DNA of 64,000 nucleotides from NCBI RefSeq assembly GCF_028728205.1, contig NZ_JAQYUU010000001.1, forward strand, positions 1,291,318 through 1,355,317, written 5' to 3'. The notes under the pieces were generated by a model. The model was given only the letters and a program-made list of their open reading frames with translations, was not told the DNA's origin and did not search any database. The translations under genes and the position numbers were made by a program. This document shows positions 52,915 to 61,353 of the stretch, one piece after another. Positions within the stretch are counted from its first letter, which is position 1. Every line of letters starts with the position of its first letter. The DNA comes from Clostridium sp. 'White wine YQ' (GTDB lineage: Bacteria; Bacillota; Clostridia; Clostridiales; Clostridiaceae).

Positions 52915-55111
52915 AAAATCCTCCATCTCCAGTTTCATTTGATAATCTTAGTTGTACAGTAGTACCTTTTTTAATAATTTCACCAGCTTCTACACTTTGG
53001 TAATCAATTAATCCAACTCCCTCATATTTTGGAGTTATTCCTAATGAACTCAACAATTCTGAAGCAGCAGCTTGACTATATCCAGTTACATCTGGCATTA
53101 TTATATCCTTATTATAGTTCGCATCAGAACCAGTGTAAAGATTTAATTTACTTCCCTCTTTAACAGAATATCCAGGCTTTGGCGATACATCAGTAACATA
53201 AGTTCCATCACCATCAATTTGGAAATCTAATTTAAAGTCTTTTAGTTTCTTCTTAGCATCCTCAACCTTAAGTCCTCTTATTTCTGGCACAACTACATCC
53301 TTAACTACGCTAGTAGAACCGATTTTATCAAAATCACTTTCCATATAATTAAATATATCTGTAAATAACATATTTGCAATTGGTGTTGCTATAACCCCTG
53401 CGAAATATTCACCAGCGCTTGGCTCATCTATAGATATCATAACTGTAACCTTAGGATCATCTGCTGGAGCCATACCAACAAATGTTGAAATATACTTTCC
53501 ATTCTCATATGTCCCATTTTGAGGATTAACCTTTTGTGCTGTACCTGTTTTACCTGCTATATGATATCCTTCTATGAATGTTCTTTTAGCTGAACCCTCT
53601 GATACAACTCTTTCTAGATACCCTCTTAATTCTTTTGTTTTCTCTGGTGTTGCCACTGTTTTTGTTGCAGGAGTAAATTTCTCATCAATTATTTCAACAC
53701 CATTTGTATCCTTATGAGATATTTGTTTCATAAGGTGCGGTTGAATTAACGTCCCACCATTTGCAACTGCATTAACAGAAGCCATAAATTGTATTGGGTT
53801 TACTGTATTAGTTTGTCCAAAAGAAATTGTTGCTAAATCTACATCTGAAATTTGATTTGTAGGTTTTATTATACCTTTTGCTTCACCAGGTAAATCTATC
53901 CCTGAAACTTTACCTAACCCAAATTCTGCAATATGCTTATTTAGATTTTCTTTACCTATTTTTTGACCTAATTGTATAAATCCAACGTTACACGAATTCT
54001 TTAATATATCTGCGAAAGTTTCAGTACCATGTCCGCCAGACTTCCAACATTTTATTGTTCTTCCGCCAACTACAGTAGATCCACCGCATGTATAAGTATC
54101 ATTTACTCCTACACCTTCTTCAAGAGCTGCTTCTGCAGTAATTATTTTGAAAATAGATCCTGGTTCAAATGAGTCAGATACGCTTCTATTTCTCCACATT
54201 TTTTGAAGTTTATCTCCAGAAGTCTTTCCGTCAAATTTATCTGCACCTTCATATGGTTTATTCGGATCAAAATCTGGCTTATTTGCCATAGCAAGTACTT
54301 CTCCATTTTTAGGATTAGTTATTATTACACTAACCGCCTTTGCTTTATTATCATTTAATGCTTGTTCTGCTGCTTTCTCAGCGAAATATTGCATTTTCTC
54401 ATCAATAGTTAGTGTTACATCTTTTCCATCTACTGGTGGCGTAAACTTAGAAACTGTATATGGTAATTCTTCACTTTTTCTATCCAATTCTGCTATTCTC
54501 ATACCTGGCACTCCAGATAATTCTTTATTGTATTGTAATTCTATTCCACCTAGACCTTGACCATCTGTATTGGTAACCCCTATTGTTTGAGCTAAGAAGT
54601 TATTGTTTGGATAATATCTCTTTGTATCTGGTGATACTATAACCCCATTTATTTTTAAATTTTTCACCTTATCTGCTGGTTCTTTTTCAATTCTTCTTAC
54701 AAGTGTAGCAGATCCAGCTGCTGCTCCTGACGGCAACTTAGTCTCTAGCTTTTTAACTACATCCTGCTTGTCCATTTCTAATGCTTCTGCTATTTTTTTA
54801 GCAATATCATCTGTAACTAAATCATTATTTTTCAAGTAAGTTCTAATTGCATTTAAATCAAAATCAACCCTATACACATTTGCAGAAACAGCTAATTCTG
54901 AACCATTTCTATCTAATATTTTTCCTCTTTTTGCATCAATTTTTACTTCACTAGTCCATTGTTCGATAGCCTTTGCAGAGTAATCTTTTCTTTTAACTAT
55001 CATTATATAAGACAATCTTATTGATAATATAAAGAAAACTAAACTAAGCATAATAAAGACTATTCTCATTCTCTTCTTTATCGTGGCACTATCTCTGTAC
55101 TTTTTTTTCAC
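52913..55111 (-). CDS. spoVD: Class B PBP SpoVD/FtsI with two PASTA domains
   Basis: 732 residues, start GTG at 55111 after GGAGG. One N-terminal membrane helix (about 16-38), a PBP dimerisation domain (about 55-220), then the transpeptidase domain with SIFK (319-322), SCN (373-375) and KTG (521-523). Two C-terminal PASTA domains (about 605-665 and 672-728) follow. SpoVD works with SpoVE in cortex synthesis; the same gene may serve as division PBP (FtsI) here, since no separate ftsI lies in the cluster. The PASTA pair distinguishes it from typical Gram-negative FtsI. Confidence 0.93.
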   Translation of the reverse strand: MKKKYRDSATIKKRMRIVFIMLSLVFFILSIRLSYIMIVKRKDYSAKAIEQWTSEVKIDAKRGKILDRNGSELAVSANVYRVDFDLNAIRTYLKNNDLVTDDIAKKIAEALEMDKQDVVKKLETKLPSGAAAGSATLVRRIEKEPADKVKNLKINGVIVSPDTKRYYPNNNFLAQTIGVTNTDGQGLGGIELQYNKELSGVPGMRIAELDRKSEELPYTVSKFTPPVDGKDVTLTIDEKMQYFAEKAAEQALNDNKAKAVSVIITNPKNGEVLAMANKPDFDPNKPYEGADKFDGKTSGDKLQKMWRNRSVSDSFEPGSIFKIITAEAALEEGVGVNDTYTCGGSTVVGGRTIKCWKSGGHGTETFADILKNSCNVGFIQLGQKIGKENLNKHIAEFGLGKVSGIDLPGEAKGIIKPTNQISDVDLATISFGQTNTVNPIQFMASVNAVANGGTLIQPHLMKQISHKDTNGVEIIDEKFTPATKTVATPEKTKELRGYLERVVSEGSAKRTFIEGYHIAGKTGTAQKVNPQNGTYENGKYISTFVGMAPADDPKVTVMISIDEPSAGEYFAGVIATPIANMLFTDIFNYMESDFDKIGSTSVVKDVVVPEIRGLKVEDAKKKLKDFKLDFQIDGDGTYVTDVSPKPGYSVKEGSKLNLYTGSDANYNKDIIMPDVTGYSQAAASELLSSLGITPKYEGVGLIDYQSVEAGEIIKKGTTVQLRLSNETGDGGF

Positions 55112-55146
55112 AGTTTAACCTCCGTGTAAATTGATTTAAAAACTAA

Positions 55147-55168
55147 GATGCACCTACCAAAGTGCATC
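55147..55168 (-). terminator. Hairpin spanning the ftsL stop codon
   Basis: Seven-base stem GATGCAC / GTGCATC with the TAG in the loop. T content downstream is modest (TTAGTTTTTAAA), so this may only reduce readthrough. Confidence 0.4.
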
Positions 55169-55657
55169 CATCATCTTTTCTAATAAAGTTGTATCTCCCA
55201 CTTTTGTATTATCTACTTGTTGTAAGTTAAAATTATTTTGACTTAAATCAACTTTTATTATATCTCCTTTTTTAGGTATTGTCATACCTAAATTTGTTTC
55301 AGCCTTTTGTTTAACATTTCCAAGAGAAGATGCTTTTAGTACATCTAAGTTAAGTGCTTCATTATCTGCCTCTACTGATTTAATATTGGAATCTATCGAA
55401 GCCATAGATTTTTGAATTTTATAAACTTGTGAATCTCTAAATATTGTAACCATGCCTAATATAAACACCAAAAATATTATTTGTGTCATTCCTGCTCTTA
55501 ACTTAGCTTTTTTATTGTTAATTATTACTTGTCTTTGCTTTCTTGCTCTTTTTAACTTTTCATATTCTTCTCTATCAGGCTCTCTTAACTTTCTTTGTGG
55601 ATTTAAAGCATTATTCCCTTTTATATAATCATATTCTCTCATTTTCAATTTATTCAC
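55154..55657 (-). CDS. ftsL: FtsL-like division protein
   Basis: 167 residues: a long basic cytoplasmic part (about 1-52), one membrane helix (about 53-71, GMTQIIFLVFILGMVTIF) and a leucine-zipper-like external coiled coil (about 75-120). The position between rsmH and the class B PBP is that of ftsL; primary sequence is poorly conserved in this family. The start is uncertain: GTG at 55657, TTG at codon 4 or ATG at codon 6 are all possible. It recruits DivIC and DivIB to the septum. Confidence 0.8.
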   Translation of the reverse strand: MNKLKMREYDYIKGNNALNPQRKLREPDREEYEKLKRARKQRQVIINNKKAKLRAGMTQIIFLVFILGMVTIFRDSQVYKIQKSMASIDSNIKSVEADNEALNLDVLKASSLGNVKQKAETNLGMTIPKKGDIIKVDLSQNNFNLQQVDNTKVGDTTLLEKMMDALW

Positions 55658-55674
55658 ATCCCCATTTTATATAA

Positions 55675-56607
55675 CTAAATTTTTTCGAAAATTCTAAGTT
55701 TAGCACTTCTGCTTCTTGGATTTCTCTCAACCTCTTCTTCTGTTGGCTCAATTGCCTTTCTTGTAATTACCTTGCCTTTAGACTTTTTACCACATGCACA
55801 CACTGGAAACTCTTTAGGACAAGTACATGGATTGGCTAAATCTCTAAATTTATTCTTAACAATTCTATCTTCTAATGAATGAAATGTAATTATTGCTAAT
55901 CTTCCACCGGGATTTAACTTCTCCACACTATCTTCTATAGCTTTTTCAAGTATTTCTAATTCCCCATTTACTTCAATTCTTATAGCTTGAAAAGTTCTTT
56001 TCGCTGGATGAGGCCCTTCTCTTCTTGCTTTAGCTGGAATTGCTCTTTTTATTATGTCAACTAATTCCAAAGTTGTTTCTATTGGCTTTTCTTTTCTATT
56101 CTCTTGAATAAAGCCAGCAATTCTTTTTGCGAATTTCTCCTCACCATATTCTTTTATAATTCTATAAATCTCTTCTTCAGAGTAATTGTTTACTACTTCA
56201 TACGCACTCAAAGAATTATCTCTATTCATTCTCATATCAAGTGGAGCATCTTTCATATAACTAAACCCTCTGTCTCCATTGTCTAACTGATACGAAGAAA
56301 CTCCTAAATCCATAAGTATTCCATCTACTTTTGGAATATGTAATTCTTCTAGAATCTCATATATATTATAAAAATTATTATGAACATATCTTACATTATC
56401 AAAAATTTTAAGTCTTGCTTTAGCTGCATTTAGAGCATCTGTATCTTGATCTATACCTATTAATTCGCCATCTCTTCCAAGTCTAGTTATTATATGAAAA
56501 GAATGACCTGCACCACCCATTGTGCAATCTACATATTTACCACTTTCTTTAATTTTTAATGCATCTATACATTCGTTTAATAAAACTGATAAGTGTTTGA
56601 ACTCCAT
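55675..56607 (-). CDS. rsmH: 16S rRNA m4C1402 methyltransferase
   Basis: 310 residues, the usual length. SAM motif [12 protein letters not shown], then [21 protein letters not shown] and the [10 protein letters not shown] motif, with a cysteine-containing [11 protein letters not shown] region near the C-terminus. It methylates N4 of C1402 in the decoding centre. An AAGGAGTG ribosome site precedes the ATG, and mraZ lies 11 bases upstream, the invariant mraZ-rsmH-ftsL order. Confidence 0.97.
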   Translation of the reverse strand: MEFKHLSVLLNECIDALKIKESGKYVDCTMGGAGHSFHIITRLGRDGELIGIDQDTDALNAAKARLKIFDNVRYVHNNFYNIYEILEELHIPKVDGILMDLGVSSYQLDNGDRGFSYMKDAPLDMRMNRDNSLSAYEVVNNYSEEEIYRIIKEYGEEKFAKRIAGFIQENRKEKPIETTLELVDIIKRAIPAKARREGPHPAKRTFQAIRIEVNGELEILEKAIEDSVEKLNPGGRLAIITFHSLEDRIVKNKFRDLANPCTCPKEFPVCACGKKSKGKVITRKAIEPTEEEVERNPRSRSAKLRIFEKI

Positions 56608-56618
56608 TCTATCACTCC

Positions 56619-57047
56619 TTATATTCCTAAATCGCTCATTTTTTCAGCTATACTATCATAATCAATATTAGCGTCATTATATTCTGTCCATTTCTCTTTG
56701 CTCCATATTTCAATTCTGGTTAACACACCTATGCTAACTATTTCTTTTTCAATATTTGCATACTCTATAAGATTTTGAGGTATTAACCCTCTCCCTTGCT
56801 TATCTAACTCCACTTCGCAAGCACCTGCAAAGAAGAATCTTACAAAAGCTCTAGCATCCTTATTAGTAAGTGGTAGGGATTTTAGCTTCTCTTCCAAAAT
56901 TTTCCATTCGCTCATAGGATATGCATATAGGCATCCATCTAATCCCTTAGTTAAAATGAACTTATTTCCTAGCTCTTCTCTTAACTTAGAGGGTATGATC
57001 ATTCTGTTTTTAGAATCAAGACCATGTTGGTATTCACCTATAAACAT
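56619..57047 (-). CDS. mraZ: Transcriptional regulator MraZ
   Basis: 142 residues made of two AbrB/SpoVT-like domains. Conserved DxxxR motifs are seen in [18 protein letters not shown] and [18 protein letters not shown]. MraZ is the first gene of the dcw cluster and represses its own promoter by binding tandem repeats upstream. Such repeats are clear here (57091-57117). AGAGGTGA precedes the ATG. Confidence 0.97.
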   Translation of the reverse strand: MFIGEYQHGLDSKNRMIIPSKLREELGNKFILTKGLDGCLYAYPMSEWKILEEKLKSLPLTNKDARAFVRFFFAGACEVELDKQGRGLIPQNLIEYANIEKEIVSIGVLTRIEIWSKEKWTEYNDANIDYDSIAEKMSDLGI

Positions 57048-57082
57048 TTTTCACCTCTCCACAAATCTATTCCTCTTAAACT

Positions 57083-57117
57083 ATTATACACCACTTTGCA
57101 CCACTTTTAACCACTTT
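57083..57117 (-). promoter_or_regulatory. dcw promoter with three MraZ operator repeats
   Basis: On the minus strand AAAGTGG occurs three times exactly ten bases apart (ends at 57117, 57107, 57097), directly followed by TATAAT (57088 to 57083), the likely -10, 36 bases before mraZ. AAAGTG-type tandem repeats are the known MraZ target in mollicutes. The repeats cover the -35/spacer region, so bound MraZ would block RNA polymerase. Confidence 0.8.
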
Positions 57118-57233
57118 ATATATATATTCTATAATAAAAGTTAAAACCCTTCAAGATTTTAGAAGGATTTTTAACTATTTTTTAAAATTAGTCAAATTTT
57201 TCATTATATGTTCATAATGATTTAAAATAAAAA

Positions 57234-57265
57234 AAGAAGTGATTCATTACTTTGAATCACTTCTT
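57234..57265 (-). terminator. Intrinsic terminator of the ychF transcript
   Basis: Thirteen-base stem AAGAAGTGATTCA / TGAATCACTTCTT followed by TTTTTTATTTT on the minus strand. It lies beyond repeat R1 copy 3, which therefore is part of the ychF 3' untranslated region. Confidence 0.9.
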
Positions 57266-57268
57266 TAC

Positions 57269-57380
57269 AAAACCCTATATAGGGTTTTAAGTTCAACTAA
57301 TAATTCATTCATGCCTGAAAATGTCCAGAAACCGACATTTTCAAACAAGAATAAATTGAGTTTACTATACAAAACCCTAT
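57269..57380 (-). repeat. Intergenic structured repeat R1, copy 3 (full form)
   Basis: Element 57278-57380 has the same nested stems as copy 2: outer TATAGGGTTT / AAACCCTATA-like, middle, and the identical inner stem TGAAAATGTC / GACATTTTCA with two loop changes. An extra AAAACCCTATA end (57269-57279) abuts its left end, making a 20-base perfect palindrome. It lies between the ychF stop and the ychF terminator. The 338-base gap 57048-57385 also contains the MraZ operators. Confidence 0.85.
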
Positions 57381-57385
57381 TTTAT

Positions 57386-58483
57386 TTACACATTAAATCT
57401 AAAGTTAACTACATCTCCATCTTTCATTACATATTCTTTTCCTTCAAGTCTATATAATCCCTTTTCTTTGGCAGCAGCTTCAGAACCTAATTGTACTAAA
57501 TCATCATATGAAACTATTTCTGCTCTTATAAATCCTCTTTCAATATCTGTATGTATCTTACCAGCTGCTTGAGGTGCCTTAGTTCCATTGATAATTGTCC
57601 ACGCTCTTACTTCTTGAACTCCTGCAGTTAAATAACTAATTAATCCAAGTAACTTATAACTAGCTTGAATTAATTTATCTAGCCCAGATTCATCTAAACC
57701 ATATTCATTAAGCATTTCATTTTTCTCATCATCATCTAATCCTGAAAGCTCTTCTTCTAGTTTAGCACAAACAATGATTACTTCTGCATTTTCAGCAGTA
57801 GCATATTCTTTAACTTTTTTTACATATTCATTTTCTAAATTACCACTCATTACTTCTTCTTCAGATACATTACAAACATATAAAACTGGCTTAGAAGTAA
57901 TTAAGAATAGGCTTTTTATAAAATCTTGTTCTTCTTCAGTTGCTTCTAAGGTTCTTACTGGCTTATTATTCTCCATATGTTCTTTAATTCTTTCCATTAA
58001 AGAATATTCTTCCTTTGCCTTTTTATCGCCAGATCTTGAAAGCTTTACAGTCTTTTCCATTCTTCTCTCTAAAACTTCTAAATCAGAAAATATTAATTCT
58101 AAATTTATAGTTTCTGCATCTCTAATTGGATCAACGTTTCCTTCTACATGAACTACATTTCCATCATTGAAGCATCTAACAACATGACATATAGCTTCAA
58201 CTTCTCTTATATGTGATAAGAACTTATTTCCTAAACCTTCACCTTTTGATGCACCTTTTACTAATCCAGCGATATCATAAAATTCTACTGATGTATATAC
58301 CTTTTTCTTACTATTATATATTCTTTCTAATTCATCAAGTCTTTTATCTGGAACTGCTACAACTCCAACATTTGGTTCTATCGTACAAAATGGATAATTT
58401 GCTGATTCAGCTCCAGCTTTTGTTATAGCATTAAAAAGAGTACTCTTTCCTACATTTGGTAACCCAACTATTCCTAACTTCAT
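57386..58483 (-). CDS. ychF: Redox-regulated ATPase YchF (Obg-like)
   Basis: 365 residues. The G-domain has G1 GLPNVGKST, the YDIAGLVKGAS segment and the atypical G4 NVSEE in place of NKxD, which shifts specificity from GTP to ATP. The C-terminal TGS-like domain ends KDGDVVNFRFNV. YchF binds ribosomes and is implicated in translation and oxidative-stress control. AAGGAATG lies 12 bases before the ATG. Its 3' end runs through R1 copy 3 to a strong terminator. Confidence 0.96.
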   Translation of the reverse strand: MKLGIVGLPNVGKSTLFNAITKAGAESANYPFCTIEPNVGVVAVPDKRLDELERIYNSKKKVYTSVEFYDIAGLVKGASKGEGLGNKFLSHIREVEAICHVVRCFNDGNVVHVEGNVDPIRDAETINLELIFSDLEVLERRMEKTVKLSRSGDKKAKEEYSLMERIKEHMENNKPVRTLEATEEEQDFIKSLFLITSKPVLYVCNVSEEEVMSGNLENEYVKKVKEYATAENAEVIIVCAKLEEELSGLDDDEKNEMLNEYGLDESGLDKLIQASYKLLGLISYLTAGVQEVRAWTIINGTKAPQAAGKIHTDIERGFIRAEIVSYDDLVQLGSEAAAKEKGLYRLEGKEYVMKDGDVVNFRFNV

Positions 58484-58626
58484 TCTATGTACATTCCTTT
58501 CTTTCCTTTACTCATCCTTAAAATTATACTTTATATATTTCTTTATTTCAACATTATACCCAATGTTGGAATAAACTACTTTACTATTTTTTTTAAAACT
58601 ACAGAACATAAAATTGAGGTGATTTT

Positions 58627-59400
58627 ATGAAAAAGTTTATAAAAATTTTTTTAATCTTTTTTCTATCTTTAATTTCTTTTGTAACATATATACCAACTGT
58701 TGCTTCGTCCACAAAGGAATTAGATTGGTATTATGCTTCAAACGGTAAGGGAAACATTCCATCTTACCCTAAAGAATGTAAAGATTTTATAGCTAAATAC
58801 CCAGCCTACTTTTTAGGTAATACAAATGAGAAAGTTATTTATCTTACTTTTGATCAAGGATATGAAAATGGATATACTCCAATAATTCTTGATATACTAA
58901 AAGAGGAAAATGTACCAGCTGCATTCTTTGTAGTTAAACCTTATTTGAAGGATTGCCCAAATCTAATAAAACGAATGGTTGATGAAGGTCATTTGGTATG
59001 TAATCACAGTGCTAGACATCCTTCAATGGCAAAAATACATGATGATGCTAAGTTTAAAAAAGAATTTGAAGATGTAGAAATATTATATAAAGAAATCACT
59101 GGTAATGACATGCCTAAATTATTTAGACCACCTATGGGCAAATACTCTGAAGAAGTACTTGATAAAACAACCAAACTAGGCTATAAAACTATCTTTTGGA
59201 GCTTTGCTTATAAAGATTGGGTAGTGGATGAACAGCCAAATGAAGATTTTGCTTTTAAGAAAATAACAGAAAACTTCCATCCTGGTGAAATAATGTTATT
59301 GCACTCAGTTTCAAAAACAAATGCTAAAATATTAAAATCTGTTATACAGGATGCAAAAGCCAAAGGCTATACCTTTAAATCTTTAAATGAAATTCAATAA
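58627..59400 (+). CDS. pdaA: Delta-lactam-biosynthetic de-N-acetylase PdaA-like
   Basis: 257 residues. An N-terminal signal or anchor (about 1-27, IKIFLIFFLSLISFVTY) is followed by WYYASNGKGN and a NodB deacetylase domain. Motif 1 is LTFDQGYENG with Asp76 (PdaA-type Asp then Asn/Gln instead of TFDDG). Motif 2 has NHSARHPS with His127 and His131, then RPPMGKYS. PdaA removes N-acetyl groups from MurNAc stripped of peptide, needed for cortex muramic-lactam and germination. GAGGTGA precedes the ATG. A single-gene unit ending in a shared terminator. Confidence 0.92.
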   Translation: MKKFIKIFLIFFLSLISFVTYIPTVASSTKELDWYYASNGKGNIPSYPKECKDFIAKYPAYFLGNTNEKVIYLTFDQGYENGYTPIILDILKEENVPAAFFVVKPYLKDCPNLIKRMVDEGHLVCNHSARHPSMAKIHDDAKFKKEFEDVEILYKEITGNDMPKLFRPPMGKYSEEVLDKTTKLGYKTIFWSFAYKDWVVDEQPNEDFAFKKITENFHPGEIMLLHSVSKTNAKILKSVIQDAKAKGYTFKSLNEIQ

Positions 59401-59424
59401 AAAAAGGCTCAAAGCCTTTTTTTA
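59401..59424. terminator. Bidirectional terminator between pdaA and fchA-like genes
   Basis: AAAAAGGCT / AGCCTTTTT stem between convergent genes with A and T runs on both sides; touches the stop codon of the minus-strand gene. Confidence 0.85.
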
Positions 59425-60066
59425 TTTTCCATCCATAATATTATTAATTGTTCTTATTAGTTTATCTTTTTTATAAGCTGATTCAACCTGAATGTAATTA
59501 ATTTCTCTAGAAATAGAATTTTTATATTCGCCTTCTGGAATATTAGCTAAGTTGATTTTAACATTCAATCCAGCACTTTCAATGGCAGCATGTATTAAAA
59601 TTGCTGCTACTCCAGCATCAGATATAGCTCCCCTATTTCCATACCTCGTAGCAATTTCAATCTCATTAAATAAGTTAATTGCAGTTCTTGCAAAATTTAA
59701 TGGAGACTCAAGTGCTCCCTTTGTATTCTCTAATATTTTTTCTTCTCTAATTTTTATTTCTTCTTCATTCCCTTTGGGCAATTTATATGCACCCATCAAT
59801 AGTTCAAAAACTTTTTTGTCTTCTTCCATAAATTCATAGAACTTATTTATATATCCTTTTGTTCTGTTAGCGGAATCATATATCTCTTTTTTGCATTCCT
59901 CTTCAAATTCATTAAACTTCTTCTTACCAAATGTTAAGCTATAAACCATACTGTTTAATCCAGCTGATAATACTCCAACAAATGCTGCAACACTTCCACC
60001 ACCAGGTGTAGGATTACCAGATGCTAATTCATCTGTAAATTCTCTCAAGCTATAATTTTCGAACAT
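59422..60066 (-). CDS. fchA: Cyclodeaminase/cyclohydrolase family protein, FchA-like
   Basis: 214 residues of the FTCD C-terminal family: SLREFTDELASGNPTPGGGSVAAF at the N-terminus and RYGNRGAISDAGVAAILIHAA in the second half are diagnostic. All-helical cytoplasmic enzyme. Members are either formimino-THF cyclodeaminases or the methenyl-THF cyclohydrolase FchA of clostridia. With FolD here lacking the cyclohydrolase Lys, the FchA role is the better guess. GGGGTG precedes the ATG. No histidine-degradation genes are near. Confidence 0.85.
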   Translation of the reverse strand: MFENYSLREFTDELASGNPTPGGGSVAAFVGVLSAGLNSMVYSLTFGKKKFNEFEEECKKEIYDSANRTKGYINKFYEFMEEDKKVFELLMGAYKLPKGNEEEIKIREEKILENTKGALESPLNFARTAINLFNEIEIATRYGNRGAISDAGVAAILIHAAIESAGLNVKINLANIPEGEYKNSISREINYIQVESAYKKDKLIRTINNIMDGK

Positions 60067-60099
60067 TATTTACACCCCAAATCTGATTATTATATTATT

Positions 60100-61353
60100 T
60101 TATCTATCTTTTTCTACTAATTTTAATAGGTAGCCTAAATAAACCCAGAATAATATTGAAATAAAGCTGATTATATATATTAAATTACTTTCAAAGAAAT
60201 TAACACATATTACACCTACACAAATTGAAAAAAGTATAGTTGCTTTTAACTTTTTTGAACCGCGTAGCTTATCTATCTTTAATATAATATGAACAAATGT
60301 CATTAAAATAAAACAGATAAATATTAGAAGCATCGGAACTCCATATACAGTCGCAATCTGTATGTAGATATTATGTAGGCCCCCAGCCTCAATACCTGGC
60401 AAACGATCAATTCCACGTGAAGTTAATTTTGGCATTAAATCTGTTAAAGTTGGAATCATTGCTGTATTACCAACCCCTGTTAATGGATGCAATTTAATTG
60501 ACTCCCATGCAGTAATCCATAATTGATCTCTACCACTTAACACCTTATCTAAGAAATTATCCACTTTTACTGTTGCTCCAATTACAGCTAAAATTGATAA
60601 TAATATCATACCAATTCTTAAAAAAATATTTTTAGCATAAATAAATACAAGTATAAATACAAGCATCATTAACATTAAAAAACCACTTCGCCCACTAGAA
60701 AGACATAATGCAATTCCATTAGGAATTATTGTTAACAATACTATTGCTTTAAATATAATCTTTTTATAGTCAATTATCAAATACACTCCGATAACTATAG
60801 CTAATGCTGCAGCTATACCTAGTGCATTTTCATTAAAGAATAATCCAACATTTCCTTCTCCACCACCAATTGGGTTAATACCATAATTGTGTCCTTTTAA
60901 GGTAAAGTTAAGTTTTGCTAAAAATAGAAATGTAGATCCCATACACAAAATTGAAGCAATAACATAATAGATCGTTGAAATTACATTGATTTCTTTCAAT
61001 AATTCCTTATCAGTTTTTTTCTTATCAACTGATAACATCGCAAAGAATATTATTAAATTTACTGAGAATATTTTAATATTTTCGCCTGTTCTATATTTAA
61101 AGAGAACTAATAAAAATGAACACAATATAAAAATATAGAGAGGTATCTTATAATATTCAACACCCTCATTTATTAATGTTATTGCACTTATTACAACTAA
61201 AATTATTCCCCATACAATAAGTGCTTTATTCAATAAACTTAGTCCAGGTATTTCTGAAAATATAGAAACAAAAGATATACTCATTAGTAGATAAAGAATT
61301 TTGAAGTAAAATTTATTGTTTATAAAATTGATTCCTTTAATTAATGTATCCAT
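60100..61353 (-). CDS. O-antigen ligase/Wzy-like polymerase
   Basis: 417 residues with ten or more membrane helices and one large external loop (about 275-350) containing SGRDQLWITAWESIKLHPLTG and GGLHNIYIQIATVYG, the Wzy_C/O-antigen-ligase signature. It would polymerise or ligate surface polysaccharide repeats on the outer face. It overlaps the preceding glycosyltransferase gene by one base, so translation is coupled. Part of an exopolysaccharide or capsule locus that continues beyond the window. Confidence 0.85.
   Translation of the reverse strand: MDTLIKGINFINNKFYFKILYLLMSISFVSIFSEIPGLSLLNKALIVWGIILVVISAITLINEGVEYYKIPLYIFILCSFLLVLFKYRTGENIKIFSVNLIIFFAMLSVDKKKTDKELLKEINVISTIYYVIASILCMGSTFLFLAKLNFTLKGHNYGINPIGGGEGNVGLFFNENALGIAAALAIVIGVYLIIDYKKIIFKAIVLLTIIPNGIALCLSSGRSGFLMLMMLVFILVFIYAKNIFLRIGMILLSILAVIGATVKVDNFLDKVLSGRDQLWITAWESIKLHPLTGVGNTAMIPTLTDLMPKLTSRGIDRLPGIEAGGLHNIYIQIATVYGVPMLLIFICFILMTFVHIILKIDKLRGSKKLKATILFSICVGVICVNFFESNLIYIISFISILFWVYLGYLLKLVEKDR

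Noticed and set aside
58549-58568. Inverted repeat CAACATT / AATGTTG between ychF and pdaA as an operator or terminator.
   Set aside because: Only seven base pairs, no T run, and no known regulator pattern.
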